From: an uncultured Mobiluncus sp. | GTDB lineage: Bacteria; Actinomycetota; Actinomycetes; Actinomycetales; Actinomycetaceae | Length of the DNA stretch: 64,000 nucleotides | Direction: 5' to 3' | NCBI RefSeq assembly: GCF_947254095.1 | Contig: NZ_CAMYBV010000007.1 | Coordinates: 40,188 to 104,187 of the forward strand | Made by a program: the position numbers and the translations under genes | The notes under the pieces: generated by a model | Databases searched by the model: none | What the model was told of the DNA's origin: nothing | What the model saw: only the letters and a program-made list of their open reading frames with translations | Part shown: positions 49,864 to 60,039 of the stretch, piece by piece | Layout of the letters: each line of letters opens with the position of its first letter | How positions within the stretch are numbered: the first letter of the stretch is position 1

Positions 49864-52608
49864 ATGGACCAAAAATTTACGACCAAGTCTCAGGAGGCTC
49901 TGGCAACGGCGTTGCGCACCGCAGGGGCGGCTGGCAATGCCATGCTGGAACCGATACACCTGTTGTCTGCGTTACTGGAGGACCGCGAGGGGATTGCTTT
50001 CGAGGTCCTCCGCAGCGTGGCTGATGCCGACGCTATCGGTCGGGAAGCGCGCCGTGAACTTGCGTCTTTGCCGGGAGCAACCGGCGAATCCGTGGCGGAG
50101 CCCCAGCCCTCCCAGGCCATGTTGAAGGTCATCAGTACGGCTGGCGCGAAAGCCGAGGAGCGGGGCGACGAGTACGTTTCTACCGAACACTTGCTGTTGG
50201 GGTTGGCTGACAACGAAGGCAAAGCCGGCAAGATTCTGCGCGACGCGGGAGCGAGCGACAAAAAGCTGCGCCAAGCCATTGAAAAGGTTCGTGGAGACAC
50301 CAAAGTGACTTCCCCGAATCCTGAAGCCACGTTTAAAGCGCTGGAAAAATACGGTGACGACCTGACTCAGCGGGCGATGGACGGCAAACTTGACCCGGTC
50401 ATTGGGCGTGACGCCGAAATTCGGCGCGTTATCCAGGTACTGAGTCGGCGCACTAAGAACAACCCGGTGCTCATCGGGGAACCCGGCGTGGGCAAAACCG
50501 CTGTGGTGGAAGGCCTAGCGCAGCGTATCGTGGCGGGAGACGTGCCGGATTCCTTGAAGCACAAGCACCTCATCGCCCTCGATTTGGCGGCGATGGTGGC
50601 GGGCGCGCAATACCGCGGCCAGTTTGAGGAACGCCTTAAGGCGGTGTTGGAGGAAATCAAGAACGCCGAGGGTGAAGTGGTGACTTTTATTGACGAGCTT
50701 CACACCGTGGTCGGGGCGGGAGCCAGCGGAGGGTCGATGGACGCCTCGAATATGCTGAAACCCATGTTGGCGCGCGGCGAGTTGCGCTTGGTGGGGGCCA
50801 CAACTTTGGACGAATACCGCGAACATATCGAAAAGGATCCGGCTTTGGAACGCCGGTTCCAAACCGTGTTCGTGGGTGAGCCCAGCGTGGAGGACACCGT
50901 CGCGATTTTGCGCGGCATTGCCCCGAAGTATGAGGCCCATCACAAGGTGACTATCTCGGACGGGGCTTTGGTGGCGGCAGCGCAACTCTCCAATCGCTAT
51001 ATTTCTGGGCGTCAGCTGCCCGATAAGGCTATCGACTTGATTGACGAGGCAGCTTCTCGGCTGCGGATGGAACTGGATTCCTCTCCAGAGGAAATCGATT
51101 CTCTGCGCCGCGAAGTCGAGCGGGTCAATATGGAGCTGTCCTATCTGAACGCCTCCGACCCGGATCGCTCCGATCCGGCGACCGAGGGGCGGGTGGCTCA
51201 GTTGCAGGCCAGCCTGGACGAAAAGCAGGCTCATCTGGACCGTCTGAACCGGCGGTGGGAAGCCGAAAAGGCCGGTCATAACCGGGTCGGCGAACTGCGC
51301 GTGAAGTTGGACGAACTGAATACGGCTTTGGAACAAGCTATGCGTGAGGGCCGTTGGGAGGACGCGGGACGTCTGCAAAATGGCGAAATTCCAGCGATTC
51401 AAGCCCAGATCGCGGCCGCGGAAGGCGACTCGGCGAGCGAGGGCTCGGCGGGGCAATCGTCTGCAGCTTCCGCAGATTCTGGAACGGACAGTACAAAATC
51501 GGGTTCTGTTGGCGTCAGCGAGGCCGAGGACGGTCCTATGATTGCCGAGAAAGTCGATGCTGCTGAAATCGCGGAAGTGGTCTCCGCTTGGACCGGAATT
51601 CCGGTCGGCAAGCTGCTCCAGGGAGAATCCGAAAAGCTGTTGCATATGGAGGAATACCTGGGACAGCGTCTCATCGGGCAAAAGGCCGCGGTGAGGGCGG
51701 TGGCGAACGCGGTGCGCCGGGCGCGCGCCGGCGTGTCTGATCCGAATCGTCCCACGGGTTCTTTCCTGTTCCTCGGCCCCACCGGTGTGGGCAAGACCGA
51801 GCTGGCTAAGGCTCTGGCCGAGTTCCTGTTTGACGACGAAAAGGCTTTGACCCGCATTGATATGAGTGAATACGGTGAGAAGCATTCGGTCGCACGCCTG
51901 ATTGGAGCCCCTCCGGGCTATGTCGGTTACGAGGAAGGTGGCCAACTGACCGAAGCCGTGCGGCGGCGTCCCTACGGGGTGGTGCTGCTCGATGAGGTCG
52001 AAAAGGCACACCCGGATGTGTACGACATTTTGCTGCAGGTCTTGGACGACGGCCGTTTGACTGACGGCCAGGGCCGCACGGTCGATTTCCGAAACGTAAT
52101 CCTGGTGCTGACCTCGAATCTGGGGTCCCAGTTCCTGATTGACCGCGCGGCCGACCCCGCTGAGGCGCACCGCCAAGTCTTGGACTTGGTGCGTGCCGCC
52201 TTCAAGCCGGAGTTCCTCAACCGTCTGGACGAAACCATCATGTTTGAGTCTCTGTCTACCGAGGATCTGGAACAGATTGTTGACATTCAGATTCACCAGC
52301 TGACCACGCGCTTGGCGGAAACGCAGCTGACCCTCGAAGTCACCGAGGCCGCGCGTTCCTGGCTGGCGGTCACCGGCTATGACCCGACTTACGGAGCGCG
52401 CCCGCTACGCCGCCTCATACAGCGTGAAATCGGCGACCAGCTGGCTGAAAAGCTGCTGGCTGGCGACATCACACCTGGTTCGACGGTGGTCGTGGATATG
52501 CCTGACTTCAGTCCTACTGATCTAATAAAATCTGGGGACCTGAGCGAATTGACAGGACCAATGTCAGATCAGTATCGGCTGGAGTTGCGGGTGAAAAACC
52601 CCCAATAA
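49864..52608 (+). CDS. clpB: Disaggregase ClpB
   Basis: 914 residues. N-terminal Clp repeat domain, NBD1 with Walker A Gly-Glu-Pro-Gly-Val-Gly-Lys-Thr (about 205), the M-domain coiled coil (about 410-515), NBD2 with Walker A Gly-Pro-Thr-Gly-Val-Gly-Lys-Thr (638-645) and arginine fingers. A Ser/Gly/Ala-rich stretch of about 40 residues (521-560) is inserted between the M domain and NBD2 and is not part of typical ClpB. Works with DnaK to dissolve aggregates. ATG49864 was preferred over 49855, which sits only one base after AAAGGGA. No HAIR box is visible upstream. Confidence 0.95.
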   Translation: MDQKFTTKSQEALATALRTAGAAGNAMLEPIHLLSALLEDREGIAFEVLRSVADADAIGREARRELASLPGATGESVAEPQPSQAMLKVISTAGAKAEERGDEYVSTEHLLLGLADNEGKAGKILRDAGASDKKLRQAIEKVRGDTKVTSPNPEATFKALEKYGDDLTQRAMDGKLDPVIGRDAEIRRVIQVLSRRTKNNPVLIGEPGVGKTAVVEGLAQRIVAGDVPDSLKHKHLIALDLAAMVAGAQYRGQFEERLKAVLEEIKNAEGEVVTFIDELHTVVGAGASGGSMDASNMLKPMLARGELRLVGATTLDEYREHIEKDPALERRFQTVFVGEPSVEDTVAILRGIAPKYEAHHKVTISDGALVAAAQLSNRYISGRQLPDKAIDLIDEAASRLRMELDSSPEEIDSLRREVERVNMELSYLNASDPDRSDPATEGRVAQLQASLDEKQAHLDRLNRRWEAEKAGHNRVGELRVKLDELNTALEQAMREGRWEDAGRLQNGEIPAIQAQIAAAEGDSASEGSAGQSSAASADSGTDSTKSGSVGVSEAEDGPMIAEKVDAAEIAEVVSAWTGIPVGKLLQGESEKLLHMEEYLGQRLIGQKAAVRAVANAVRRARAGVSDPNRPTGSFLFLGPTGVGKTELAKALAEFLFDDEKALTRIDMSEYGEKHSVARLIGAPPGYVGYEEGGQLTEAVRRRPYGVVLLDEVEKAHPDVYDILLQVLDDGRLTDGQGRTVDFRNVILVLTSNLGSQFLIDRAADPAEAHRQVLDLVRAAFKPEFLNRLDETIMFESLSTEDLEQIVDIQIHQLTTRLAETQLTLEVTEAARSWLAVTGYDPTYGARPLRRLIQREIGDQLAEKLLAGDITPGSTVVVDMPDFSPTDLIKSGDLSELTGPMSDQYRLELRVKNPQ

Positions 52609-52626
52609 TTCCATAAATTACCTGTT

Positions 52627-52671
52627 CAAGGCGGTACGGAAGCGTTTTCGTGCCGCCTTGACGTGTTTTTT
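52627..52671 (+). terminator. Terminator after clpB
   Basis: A 12-bp stem with one wobble (52627-52638 with 52649-52660) followed by T6. Starts 19 bases after the clpB stop. Confidence 0.9.
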
Positions 52672-52792
52672 CCCAAAGAAGGCGTCTCAAAATGTGGAAG
52701 TTTACCGAGTGGTAAGTTACGATTGAGTGTGTGTTCCCTGGTGTTTTGCTGGGAATAGCTCTTTTAAGTGTTGGTTTCCAGCGGGAGAGGTT

Positions 52793-53443
52793 ATGGTTGC
52801 GGAAAAACGGGAGCGCGGCCCCTATCAATCGGGCTTAGCGAGGCGGGAAGCAATCCTGGACGCGGCTGTTGATTTACTCGCTGAAGTCGGCTACCACGGT
52901 ATGTCTCTGCGTGACGTCGCCCGTCACGTGGGAATCTCACATCCGGGGGTCATCTATCACTTCCCCTCCAAAGAAGTCCTGTTAATGAGCGTGGTACAGC
53001 GCTACGAAACACAGCTAGGTTTTGACCTGGATAGCCTAGAGAGGCTGGACGCGCTGCCGGTGTTGGATACCCTTTTAGAGGTCACCTCACGGCTGAACGA
53101 AAATCCCATGATTATCGAAGTGGAATGCATGATGATGGTAGAGGCCTCATCTGAGACTCACCCCGCGCACGATCACTATATGCGCCGCTCCGAACGTTTG
53201 CTCACCATGTTAAAGCGGGTTTGGTCTCGCCTGCAGCAGGATGGAAAAGTCGCCGCCACCGAGGATCCGACTCATTTAGCTGAAATCCAGGCCGCCGTCT
53301 ATAACGGAATCATGATTCACTGGCTTTATGACCGGGAATTCAACGCTGCCTCGGAACTGGCGCATTATTTCCTCTCGATGTTCCTGCCCGAGTATCGCGA
53401 GGAACTGTTGCTGCACTACCGGGAGTCCGGCTGGATTCAATAA
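52793..53443 (+). CDS. TetR/AcrR-family regulator
   Basis: 216 residues. N-terminal TetR HTH (Ile-Leu-Asp-Ala-Ala-Val-Asp-Leu-Leu-Ala-Glu-Val-Gly-Tyr, Thr/Ser-Leu-Arg-Asp-Val-Ala, Val-Ile-Tyr-His-Phe-Pro-Ser-Lys) and a helical ligand domain. ATG52793 has GGGAG six bases upstream. It lies 24 bases upstream of the serine hydrolase gene and may control it. No operator could be picked with confidence. Confidence 0.88.
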   Translation: MVAEKRERGPYQSGLARREAILDAAVDLLAEVGYHGMSLRDVARHVGISHPGVIYHFPSKEVLLMSVVQRYETQLGFDLDSLERLDALPVLDTLLEVTSRLNENPMIIEVECMMMVEASSETHPAHDHYMRRSERLLTMLKRVWSRLQQDGKVAATEDPTHLAEIQAAVYNGIMIHWLYDREFNAASELAHYFLSMFLPEYREELLLHYRESGWIQ

Positions 53444-53467
53444 TTTGTACCGATTGGTTTAAAACTG

Positions 53468-54418
53468 ATGAGTTTAGCATTCGGCTCCCTCGAGGCGGCG
53501 CACCTACCGGCACGCCGGGGCTTTGACTTTCCCTATGCCCTAGCGATTTTGTCGCGTCAATCCAACGGTAATGTCTACGTGTGGACGACCGCTTCCGACC
53601 CCGGGGACCTCAACCAATCTTTTCCTTGGATGTCGGTCACCAAGTTCTTGGTGGCTGTTGGATTTTGGCGCCAATCCCTAGCCACGCCCGCGCTGTCTCT
53701 CCATACCTCGGTCGGCTCCCCGGCGGCTTCGGGAGTCAAGCTGGTGGACTTGCTTTCACACTGTTCCGGTCTGCCTTTCGACGCTCCGGTGACCTCACCT
53801 GACCAGTCTCGCCTGGGGGTAAAGTTCGGAATAGCCCGCCCTGATGCGCGTGCGATTGCGCCGTTTACTAAGCGAATCTACTCGAACTACAACTTCGAGT
53901 TAGCTGGGGCGATAGCGGAAAAGGTCGTGGGCAAACCGTGGACGGAATGGGTGCGAGAAACGGTCTTGGAACCCCTTGGAATGAACGGTACAGTTTTGTC
54001 GCATTCCCCGGCGTGGGGCGCGGTGGGTCCGGTGAGCGACTTGGCGCGCTTGGCGGGGGAGCTGCTAAGCCCCGAAACCGGGGTTCTCGGCTTTACCGAG
54101 CGCGACCTCGATGGATTCTGTGCCCCGCAGCATCCCGGGCTGCGCGGACTACTGCCGGGATACGGACCGCAAAAAGACAACCTCTGGGCAACCGGGGTGG
54201 AACTGCACGGCGTAAAGTCGCCCCACTATCTGCCGGCGTCCTTTCCCCCGGAAGTCATCGGGCACTTCGGCCAGTCCGGGTCGTTCATCTGGGTGGATCG
54301 CGCGGCCGGGACAGCCGGGGCATTCCTGGGCGCGCAAAAGTTTGGTCCCGTCCACAAGGCACTGTGGCCCGACCTTAACGCTCAGATTCGTGAGCTTGCT
54401 CTCTTGGCGCAGCAGTGA
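53468..54418 (+). CDS. Serine hydrolase (beta-lactamase/EstB family)
   Basis: 316 residues without an evident signal peptide. Class C beta-lactamase-type motifs: Ser-Val-Thr-Lys (Ser56, Lys59), Tyr-Ser-Asn, and His-Phe-Gly-Gln-Ser-Gly (HxG). Likely an esterase or peptidase; cytoplasmic location argues against antibiotic resistance. Co-oriented with the TetR gene. Confidence 0.8.
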   Translation: MSLAFGSLEAAHLPARRGFDFPYALAILSRQSNGNVYVWTTASDPGDLNQSFPWMSVTKFLVAVGFWRQSLATPALSLHTSVGSPAASGVKLVDLLSHCSGLPFDAPVTSPDQSRLGVKFGIARPDARAIAPFTKRIYSNYNFELAGAIAEKVVGKPWTEWVRETVLEPLGMNGTVLSHSPAWGAVGPVSDLARLAGELLSPETGVLGFTERDLDGFCAPQHPGLRGLLPGYGPQKDNLWATGVELHGVKSPHYLPASFPPEVIGHFGQSGSFIWVDRAAGTAGAFLGAQKFGPVHKALWPDLNAQIRELALLAQQ

Positions 54419-54450
54419 CGTGCGGGCTTTTCGGGTTGCGTCCTGGCGGG

Positions 54451-55152
54451 TTACGAGCTTGCGAGGCTGGTCAGGCGCGGCGGATAGGTGCGCCGCCAAG
54501 CCCAGATACTGATGGCGGCCGCGTGGCCCACATTCAGTGACCGAGTGGAACCATACTGCGTAATCTGTACTAATCGTTCCAATACGTTTTGCATATCTGG
54601 GGTCAGACCCTGCGATTCTTCGCCGAAAACCATCAGGGTGCGCGGGGGCAGCGTGACGGTTTCTAGCGGTTCGGCGTCGGGGAAATTATCCATCCCCACT
54701 ATCGTGAGTTCCTGCTCGGTGGCGTATGCCACCAGGTCCCGTACCTCCGGGTGGTAGTGCAGGTGCAGGTAACGGTCGGTAACCATCGCTCCGCGCCGAT
54801 TGAAACGCCGCCTGCCCACGATATGTACGTGGCGCACTCCCAGACCGTTCGCGGTTCGGATGATGGAACCGGTGTTGAAATCGTGACCGACGTTTTCAAT
54901 CGCGATTTCCAACGCGGGTTCCCCCGGTCCAGACTGTAACAATCGGTCCAAATCTTCGCTGATCGCCTCCAGTCTCCAATAGCGGTAACGGTCAGGCACA
55001 TTGCGAGTATCGCCGACCCGCAGTAACTCAGGGTCGTATTGGGAGCCAACCGGCACGGGTCGATCAGCCGGCCAAGGTCCCACCCCCACCGTTCCAGGCG
55101 CTAAATCTACCGAATCTGCGGGACTATCCGCCGATATATTGCTTTCATCCAC
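54451..55152 (-). CDS. TrmH/SpoU-family RNA 2'-O-methyltransferase
   Basis: 233 residues. SPOUT knot motifs: Asn-Val-Gly-His-Asp-Phe-Asn-Thr-Gly-Ser-Ile-Ile-Arg-Thr-Ala-Asn (motif 1), Val-Phe-Gly-Glu-Glu-Ser-Gln-Gly-Leu (motif 2) and Ser-Leu-Asn-Val-Gly-His-Ala (motif 3). Methylates tRNA or rRNA ribose. The GTG start is 23 bases from the divergent pyrE GTG, with both in one palindrome, so leaderless mRNA is likely. Confidence 0.87.
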   Translation of the reverse strand: MDESNISADSPADSVDLAPGTVGVGPWPADRPVPVGSQYDPELLRVGDTRNVPDRYRYWRLEAISEDLDRLLQSGPGEPALEIAIENVGHDFNTGSIIRTANGLGVRHVHIVGRRRFNRRGAMVTDRYLHLHYHPEVRDLVAYATEQELTIVGMDNFPDAEPLETVTLPPRTLMVFGEESQGLTPDMQNVLERLVQITQYGSTRSLNVGHAAAISIWAWRRTYPPRLTSLASS

Positions 55153-55178
55153 GCTTTACACTTTATGCTTAAAGCGTG
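55150..55178. promoter_or_regulatory. Palindromic divergent start region of pyrE and the methyltransferase gene
   Basis: CACGCTTTA (55150-55158) and TAAAGCGTG (55170-55178) are exact inverse arms; their outer ends are the GTG start codons of the two divergent genes. TATGCT at 55164-55169 fits a -10 box for a leaderless pyrE transcript. No ribosome site is visible. Confidence 0.6.
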
Positions 55179-55745
55179 AAAAAGAATGATCCGCAGCTAA
55201 CAAAACTCGCTGAACTTGTGAAAACCCTCTCCGTGGTCCACGGGAAAGTTACCCTGGCATCAGGCAAAGAATCTGACTTTTATGTCGATATGCGCCGCGC
55301 TACCCTGCACCATGAGGCTGCCCCGCTGATTGGTCATGTCATGCTGGATTTGCTGGAAGAAAATGGGTTCCCTGTTTCGGAAATCGACGCCGTGGGCGGG
55401 TTGACGATGGGCGCCGACCCGGTCGCCACGGCGATGCTGCACGCGGCGGCGGCCCGAGGCTTGAGCCTCGATGCTTTCGTGGTGCGTAAAGAAGCGAAAG
55501 ACCACGGCATGAAACGTCAGATTGAGGGCCCAGAGGTGGCGGGTAAGCGTGTCGTCGTCCTGGAGGACACCTCGACCACCGGCGGTTCCCCCCTGCAAGC
55601 TGCCCAAGCTCTGAAAGCCGCGGGCGCTGAAATCGTTGCTGTCGCCGTGGTAGTCGACCGCGCCACCGGGGCGAAAGAAAAAATCGAATCTGCCGGTTAT
55701 CCCTATTTTGCAGCGCTGGGTCTAGCGGACTTGGGACTGGCGTAA
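55176..55745 (+). CDS. pyrE: Orotate phosphoribosyltransferase
   Basis: 189 residues. PRPP-binding motif Val-Val-Val-Leu-Glu-Asp-Thr-Ser-Thr-Thr-Gly-Gly, plus Gly-Gly-Leu-Thr-Met-Gly-Ala-Asp and the Arg-Lys-Glu-Ala-Lys-Asp-His-Gly flexible loop. Adds ribose-phosphate to orotate in pyrimidine synthesis. GTG55176 lacks an SD, so leaderless initiation is likely. Confidence 0.92.
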   Translation: MKKNDPQLTKLAELVKTLSVVHGKVTLASGKESDFYVDMRRATLHHEAAPLIGHVMLDLLEENGFPVSEIDAVGGLTMGADPVATAMLHAAAARGLSLDAFVVRKEAKDHGMKRQIEGPEVAGKRVVVLEDTSTTGGSPLQAAQALKAAGAEIVAVAVVVDRATGAKEKIESAGYPYFAALGLADLGLA

Positions 55746-55940
55746 CCTTCCTTAGCGCCAACCCGCCTCGCCCGCCGTGCCGCCGACACCCCTTGTGACG
55801 GGGCAGATGACTTTTGCCGTCCAGCCTTTGCTAGCTAAAACCGGGCTGGGAAATCCGCGAAAGACGCGAAAACTGCGCCCAAAAATGAAAGAATGGGACA
55901 CGTCATCAGACAAACCGACGCTATATAAAAGGAGATAATT

Positions 55941-56966
55941 GTGGCTCTTGCAACCCCCGAAGTTTATAAGGAAATGCTCAAGCGCGCCAAGGAAAACAAG
56001 TTTGCCTACCCGGCTATCAACGTGACTTCCTCCCAGACGCTGACCGCTGCCCTGCGTGGTTTCGCGGAAGCCGAATCTGACGGCATCATTCAGGTGTCCG
56101 TGGGCGGTGCGGAATACTGGTCTGGCTCAACGATTAAGGATCGCGTGGCGGGTTCGCTGGCTATGGCGGCTTACGTTCGTGAAGTTGCTCAGAATTACCC
56201 GGTTAACGTGGCTATCCACACCGATCACTGCACCGAGGACAAGCTGGCCTCCTGGACCGAAGCGCTCATCGACCTGGAAATCGAGGAAGTGAAGGCCGGC
56301 CGCTTGCCGTTCTATCAGTCTCACATGTTTGACGGTTCTTCCATTCCTCTGGCAAAGAACCTCGAAGTTGCCAAGCGCCTGCTGCCTAAGGCAGCCGCGG
56401 CCAAGACCATCCTGGAGGTCGAAATCGGCGTCGTCGGCGGTGAGGAAGACGGCGTTGTTGGGGAAATCAACGAAAAGCTCTACACCACCACCGAGGACGG
56501 TATTAAGACTGTCGAAGCGCTGGGCTTGGGCGAAAACGGCCAGTACCTGACCGCTTTGACCTTCGGCAACGTCCACGGCGTGTACAAGCCAGGCCATGTC
56601 AAGCTGCGTCCCGAACTCTTGGGCACCATTCAGGAGGAAGTCGGCGCGCACTTCAACGCCGGCAACCGCCCGTTCGACCTGGTGATGCACGGCGGCTCCG
56701 GCTCCACGGCCGAGGAAATCGCCACCGCTGTGGCCAATGGCGTCATCAAGATGAACGTTGACACCGATACCCAGTATGCGTTCACTCGTCCGGTCGTGGA
56801 CTTCATGATGAAGAACTACGAGGGCGTGCTGAAGGTTGACGGCGAAGTAGGCATTAAGAAGCAGTACGACCCGCGTGCTTGGGGCAAGGCGGCAGAAGCC
56901 GGGATGGCCGCGCGCGTCGTCGAGGCTTGCGAACGTCTGGGGTCTGTTGGCAAAAAGATGAAGTAA
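55941..56966 (+). CDS. fba: Class II fructose-bisphosphate aldolase
   Basis: 341 residues. Zinc-binding His in His-Thr-Asp-His-Cys, Gly-Asn-Val-His-Gly and Val-Met-His-Gly-Gly-Ser-Gly-Ser, the last also the phosphate loop. Splits fructose-1,6-bisphosphate in glycolysis. GTG55941 follows AAAGGAG. Single gene with its own terminator. Confidence 0.95.
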   Translation: MALATPEVYKEMLKRAKENKFAYPAINVTSSQTLTAALRGFAEAESDGIIQVSVGGAEYWSGSTIKDRVAGSLAMAAYVREVAQNYPVNVAIHTDHCTEDKLASWTEALIDLEIEEVKAGRLPFYQSHMFDGSSIPLAKNLEVAKRLLPKAAAAKTILEVEIGVVGGEEDGVVGEINEKLYTTTEDGIKTVEALGLGENGQYLTALTFGNVHGVYKPGHVKLRPELLGTIQEEVGAHFNAGNRPFDLVMHGGSGSTAEEIATAVANGVIKMNVDTDTQYAFTRPVVDFMMKNYEGVLKVDGEVGIKKQYDPRAWGKAAEAGMAARVVEACERLGSVGKKMK

Positions 56967-56980
56967 CCCGCATCTGTCTT

Positions 56981-57018
56981 ACGGAGGGGAGCCCGCCCGG
57001 GTTCCCCTCCGTTTTTTT
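56981..57018 (+). terminator. Terminator after fba
   Basis: ACGGAGGGGA (56981-56990) pairs exactly with TCCCCTCCGT (57003-57012), ending in a T7 run. It overlaps the end of the convergent SDR gene by two bases and may serve both. Confidence 0.92.
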
Positions 57019-57904
57019 AGTTTGCGTTCCGTTTGGGTTCGGGGTTCAGCGCCCGGGAAAATAGGCGGGAGTCGAACAGGGCGCGCATGAGCCAGCGGGG
57101 AGCCAGGCGCGCGCCCGCCATCGCGATTTTGTACCGAACGGTCGGGGTGACCAGGACGCGGCGGTGGCGAGCTGCTTCGATGGCGGCTCTGACGACTGTT
57201 TCGGGGTCGACAAAGCCGTACTCGGGCCAGACCGAGGCGTTCATCTGGGCTGATTGGTGGAACTCGGTTTTCATCAGTCCCGGTGCCACGGCGGTGACGG
57301 ATACGCCGGTGCCGCGCAGCTCGGTAGAAACAGCCTCGCTAAAGAACCGCACCCAGGTTTTCATCGCTGCGTAGGTGCCCATAGCGGTGTAGGCGGTGGC
57401 GGAGGAAACGTTGATGATGACCCCGCCGCCCGAGGCTTTCCCCAGTGCGGGCTGGCCGGTCAACTTTTGTAACAACCGTTCCACTTTGCCAGGTGCGCGG
57501 CGATGGGTACGCGACCCCATCGCTTGTGCTCCCTCAAACGTCAGCCGGCACAAGGCCCGCACCATCACCTCTAGGGCTGCGTCCTCGCGGTCCCACTTTC
57601 CGCCCACAAAAGTTTGCCCCAAACCGAAACCCGCGTTGTTGACCAGCACCGCGACCGGGCGGGAGTCGTCGCGCAGGCGGCGAATGACCGCGTACTGACC
57701 GGCCTTGGTGGACAAATCTGCGACCAAAACTTCCGTTTCAACACCTAAAGTGGTGTGAATCCGCTGCGCTAAAGCCTCCAAACGGTCTTGACGCCTGGCG
57801 ACCAACACGACGTTGAGCGGCTCGGCAGCCAATTGCCAGGCAAACTCCTCACCTAAACCGCTGGAAGCCCCTGTAATCAGCGCCCATTTCGCCACAAAAA
57901 TCAC
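57017..57904 (-). CDS. Short-chain dehydrogenase/reductase
   Basis: 295 residues. Classical SDR: Thr-Gly-Ala-Ser-Ser-Gly-Leu-Gly cofactor loop, Asn-Asn-Ala-Gly, catalytic Ser in Asn-Val-Ser-Ser-Ala, Tyr-Ala-Ala-Met-Lys catalytic pair. Arg pair after the second strand suggests NADP(H). Similar to DltE/YqjQ-like actinobacterial enzymes; substrate unknown. Confidence 0.87.
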   Translation of the reverse strand: MIFVAKWALITGASSGLGEEFAWQLAAEPLNVVLVARRQDRLEALAQRIHTTLGVETEVLVADLSTKAGQYAVIRRLRDDSRPVAVLVNNAGFGLGQTFVGGKWDREDAALEVMVRALCRLTFEGAQAMGSRTHRRAPGKVERLLQKLTGQPALGKASGGGVIINVSSATAYTAMGTYAAMKTWVRFFSEAVSTELRGTGVSVTAVAPGLMKTEFHQSAQMNASVWPEYGFVDPETVVRAAIEAARHRRVLVTPTVRYKIAMAGARLAPRWLMRALFDSRLFSRALNPEPKRNAN

Positions 57905-58062
57905 CCAATCATTGCAATAAATTCTTCTATTGCATAACCTTATAAGTGAACGTTTGAGTTGCCAAAGCCGGCGCGTCCGGTAGTCATTGCCGGTGTGTTC
58001 CGGCGTTTGGGTTCTGTCGCCACTTCAGAATCTGGGGACCGAAGAAAATTGAGGGGAACACA

Positions 58063-58923
58063 TTGAAAAGCCAAACAGCTGACAAACTCGAAGCGATGAT
58101 GGACGCGACTTTCGGCACGAAAGAGGACCGGGAAAAGGAAATCAATCCGGTTAAAAAACCCATCAAATACTGGCTGACCGACATGGACGGCGTGCTGGTG
58201 CATGAAACCAAGGCGATTCCAGGGGCGGCAGAGTTCCTGCAAGCCCTGCGGGACAAGGGCCGGGAATACCTGGTTTTGACCAACAACTCCATCTTTACGC
58301 CTCGCGACCTCTCCGCACGTCTGGCGGCTTCCGGCCTGGAGGTCCCCGAGGAACGCATCTGGACTTCCGCGCTGGCCACCGCGTCTTTCCTGAAAACCCA
58401 GTCCCCGAAATCCAGCGCTTATGTGGTGGGCGAAGCCGGTTTGACCACCGCCCTGTACCAGGCGGGCTATATCATGACTTCCACAGATCCGGAATACGTG
58501 GTGTTGGGCGAGACGCGCTCGTATTCTTTCGACCAGATTGCCACGGCGGTGCAGCTCATCAGTAAGGGCGCCAAGTTTATCGCCACGAATCCTGACATGA
58601 CCGGCCCCACCAAGGACGGCCCCATTCCTGCCACCGGCGCTATCGCTGCCATGATTACGGCCGCTACCGGCAAGAATCCGTACTTTATCGGCAAACCCAA
58701 CCCGGTCATGTTTCGCACGGGATTAAACAAGATTGGTGCCCACTCCGAGGAAACTGCCATGATTGGCGACCGGATGGATACGGATATGCTGGCGGGGGTA
58801 GAGTCCGGTCTGCATACGTTCCTGGTGTTGACCGGTTCCACGCATCGTGAACACATCACGGATTTTTCATATCGGCCTAACGAAGTCGTGGACTCGATTG
58901 TCGACATCATCCCGCGAGTGTAA
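58063..58923 (+). CDS. HAD-IIA family phosphatase (NagD-like)
   Basis: 286 residues. Motif I Leu-Thr-Asp-Met-Asp-Gly-Val-Leu, motif II Leu-Thr-Asn-Asn-Ser, motif III Gly-Lys-Pro-Asn and motif IV Gly-Asp-Arg-Met-Asp-Thr-Asp typical of HAD-IIA sugar or nucleotide phosphatases. An N-terminal extension of about 35 charged residues precedes motif I. TTG58063 has GAGGGG 8 bases upstream. Confidence 0.87.
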   Translation: MKSQTADKLEAMMDATFGTKEDREKEINPVKKPIKYWLTDMDGVLVHETKAIPGAAEFLQALRDKGREYLVLTNNSIFTPRDLSARLAASGLEVPEERIWTSALATASFLKTQSPKSSAYVVGEAGLTTALYQAGYIMTSTDPEYVVLGETRSYSFDQIATAVQLISKGAKFIATNPDMTGPTKDGPIPATGAIAAMITAATGKNPYFIGKPNPVMFRTGLNKIGAHSEETAMIGDRMDTDMLAGVESGLHTFLVLTGSTHREHITDFSYRPNEVVDSIVDIIPRV

Positions 58924-59060
58924 CCTCGCGGGGCGAGTCTTTCACGATTGATAGTTGGTGCGCGTTAAGCTCTCGCAAAGGCTGCCCGAAATCAGTCATC
59001 TTTGCCCAGGGAAAATGGGAATTCGGTAGACTGGAAACGCTGGTTCTTAGGGAGGTAACG

Positions 59061-59921
59061 GTGCGTATAGCGACTTGGAACGTGAACTCGATTCGCACTC
59101 GCTTGAATCGAGTGACGGCGTTCCTGCAACGCGAACACATCGACGTTCTGGCGATGCAAGAAATCAAGTGCCGCAACGATCAGTTCCCTACTGCCGCTTT
59201 TGAAACCGCAGGTTACCAAGTATTTGTTAACGGTTTGAATCAGTGGAACGGGGTAGCGGTGGCGGTGCGCCAAGGGATTAGCGCTCACCTGCTGGGTACT
59301 GAGTTTTACGGCGCTATCGCCCAACCGTACTTTTCTGTCCCGCCCAAACCGCCCCAGCTGGAACCACGAGTGTTGGGGGTACGTGTGGCCGGGGTGGAGT
59401 GCTGGTCGCTCTATGTTCCCAATGGGCGCGAAGTCGGCCACCCTCACTACCAATACAAATTAAAATGGCTCGATTCCCTGCGTTCCCACGTGATTCGCAC
59501 TCTGGACACAGATCCGGAGAGTTTGGGTCTATACCTGGGGGACTTCAACGTGGCTCCCCGTGACGAGGACGTGTGGGACATGGCGGACTTTGCCGAGGCG
59601 ACCCATGTCTCCGAACCGGAGCGGCAAGTGTTTGCCAAGCTCCTGGACCCCGACACGGTCGCCGATGCCGTTACCCTCCACGATGACCTCATCGCGGGTT
59701 TGCCCGGAAATCTGACCGAAATTACTCGAAAGTTCGCTCCCGGCTGGACCTACTGGGATTATCAACGTGCCCGCTGGCGGCGTAACCAAGGCATGAAAAT
59801 CGACTTCGCCTTGGCTACTCCACGCCTGGTTTCGCGTGTGGCCGGCGCGTTTATTGATACTGCGGAACGTGACGGGGAACAGCCCTCCGACCACGCTCCG
59901 GTGGTCGTGGATTTTGAATAA
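59061..59921 (+). CDS. xthA: Exodeoxyribonuclease III (AP endonuclease)
   Basis: 286 residues of the EEP fold. Thr-Trp-Asn-Val-Asn-Ser at the start, Gln-Glu-Ile-Lys metal ligand, Tyr-Val-Pro-Asn-Gly, Gly-Asp-Phe-Asn-Val-Ala and the C-terminal Ser-Asp-His-Ala-Pro-Val. Cuts at abasic sites. GTG59061 follows GGGAGGTAAC. It would act after DNA glycosylases such as the MagIII-type enzyme at 9.4 kb. Confidence 0.93.
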   Translation: MRIATWNVNSIRTRLNRVTAFLQREHIDVLAMQEIKCRNDQFPTAAFETAGYQVFVNGLNQWNGVAVAVRQGISAHLLGTEFYGAIAQPYFSVPPKPPQLEPRVLGVRVAGVECWSLYVPNGREVGHPHYQYKLKWLDSLRSHVIRTLDTDPESLGLYLGDFNVAPRDEDVWDMADFAEATHVSEPERQVFAKLLDPDTVADAVTLHDDLIAGLPGNLTEITRKFAPGWTYWDYQRARWRRNQGMKIDFALATPRLVSRVAGAFIDTAERDGEQPSDHAPVVVDFE

Positions 59922-60039
59922 ATCCTGGTCAGTCTCAAAACGACTCCACTTTTTCCTAAGATTTCTCCCCGCAGTGCCGATGTAAAACATGTAGTGTGAG
60001 AAGTAGTTAAGTTTTAAAGAAAAAAGGGGGGCGGGAACG

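Noticed and set aside
55155..55170. Similarity of TTTACACTTTATGCTT to the E. coli lac promoter
   Set aside because: Chance match in an AT-rich stretch; no other sign of vector or lac sequence.
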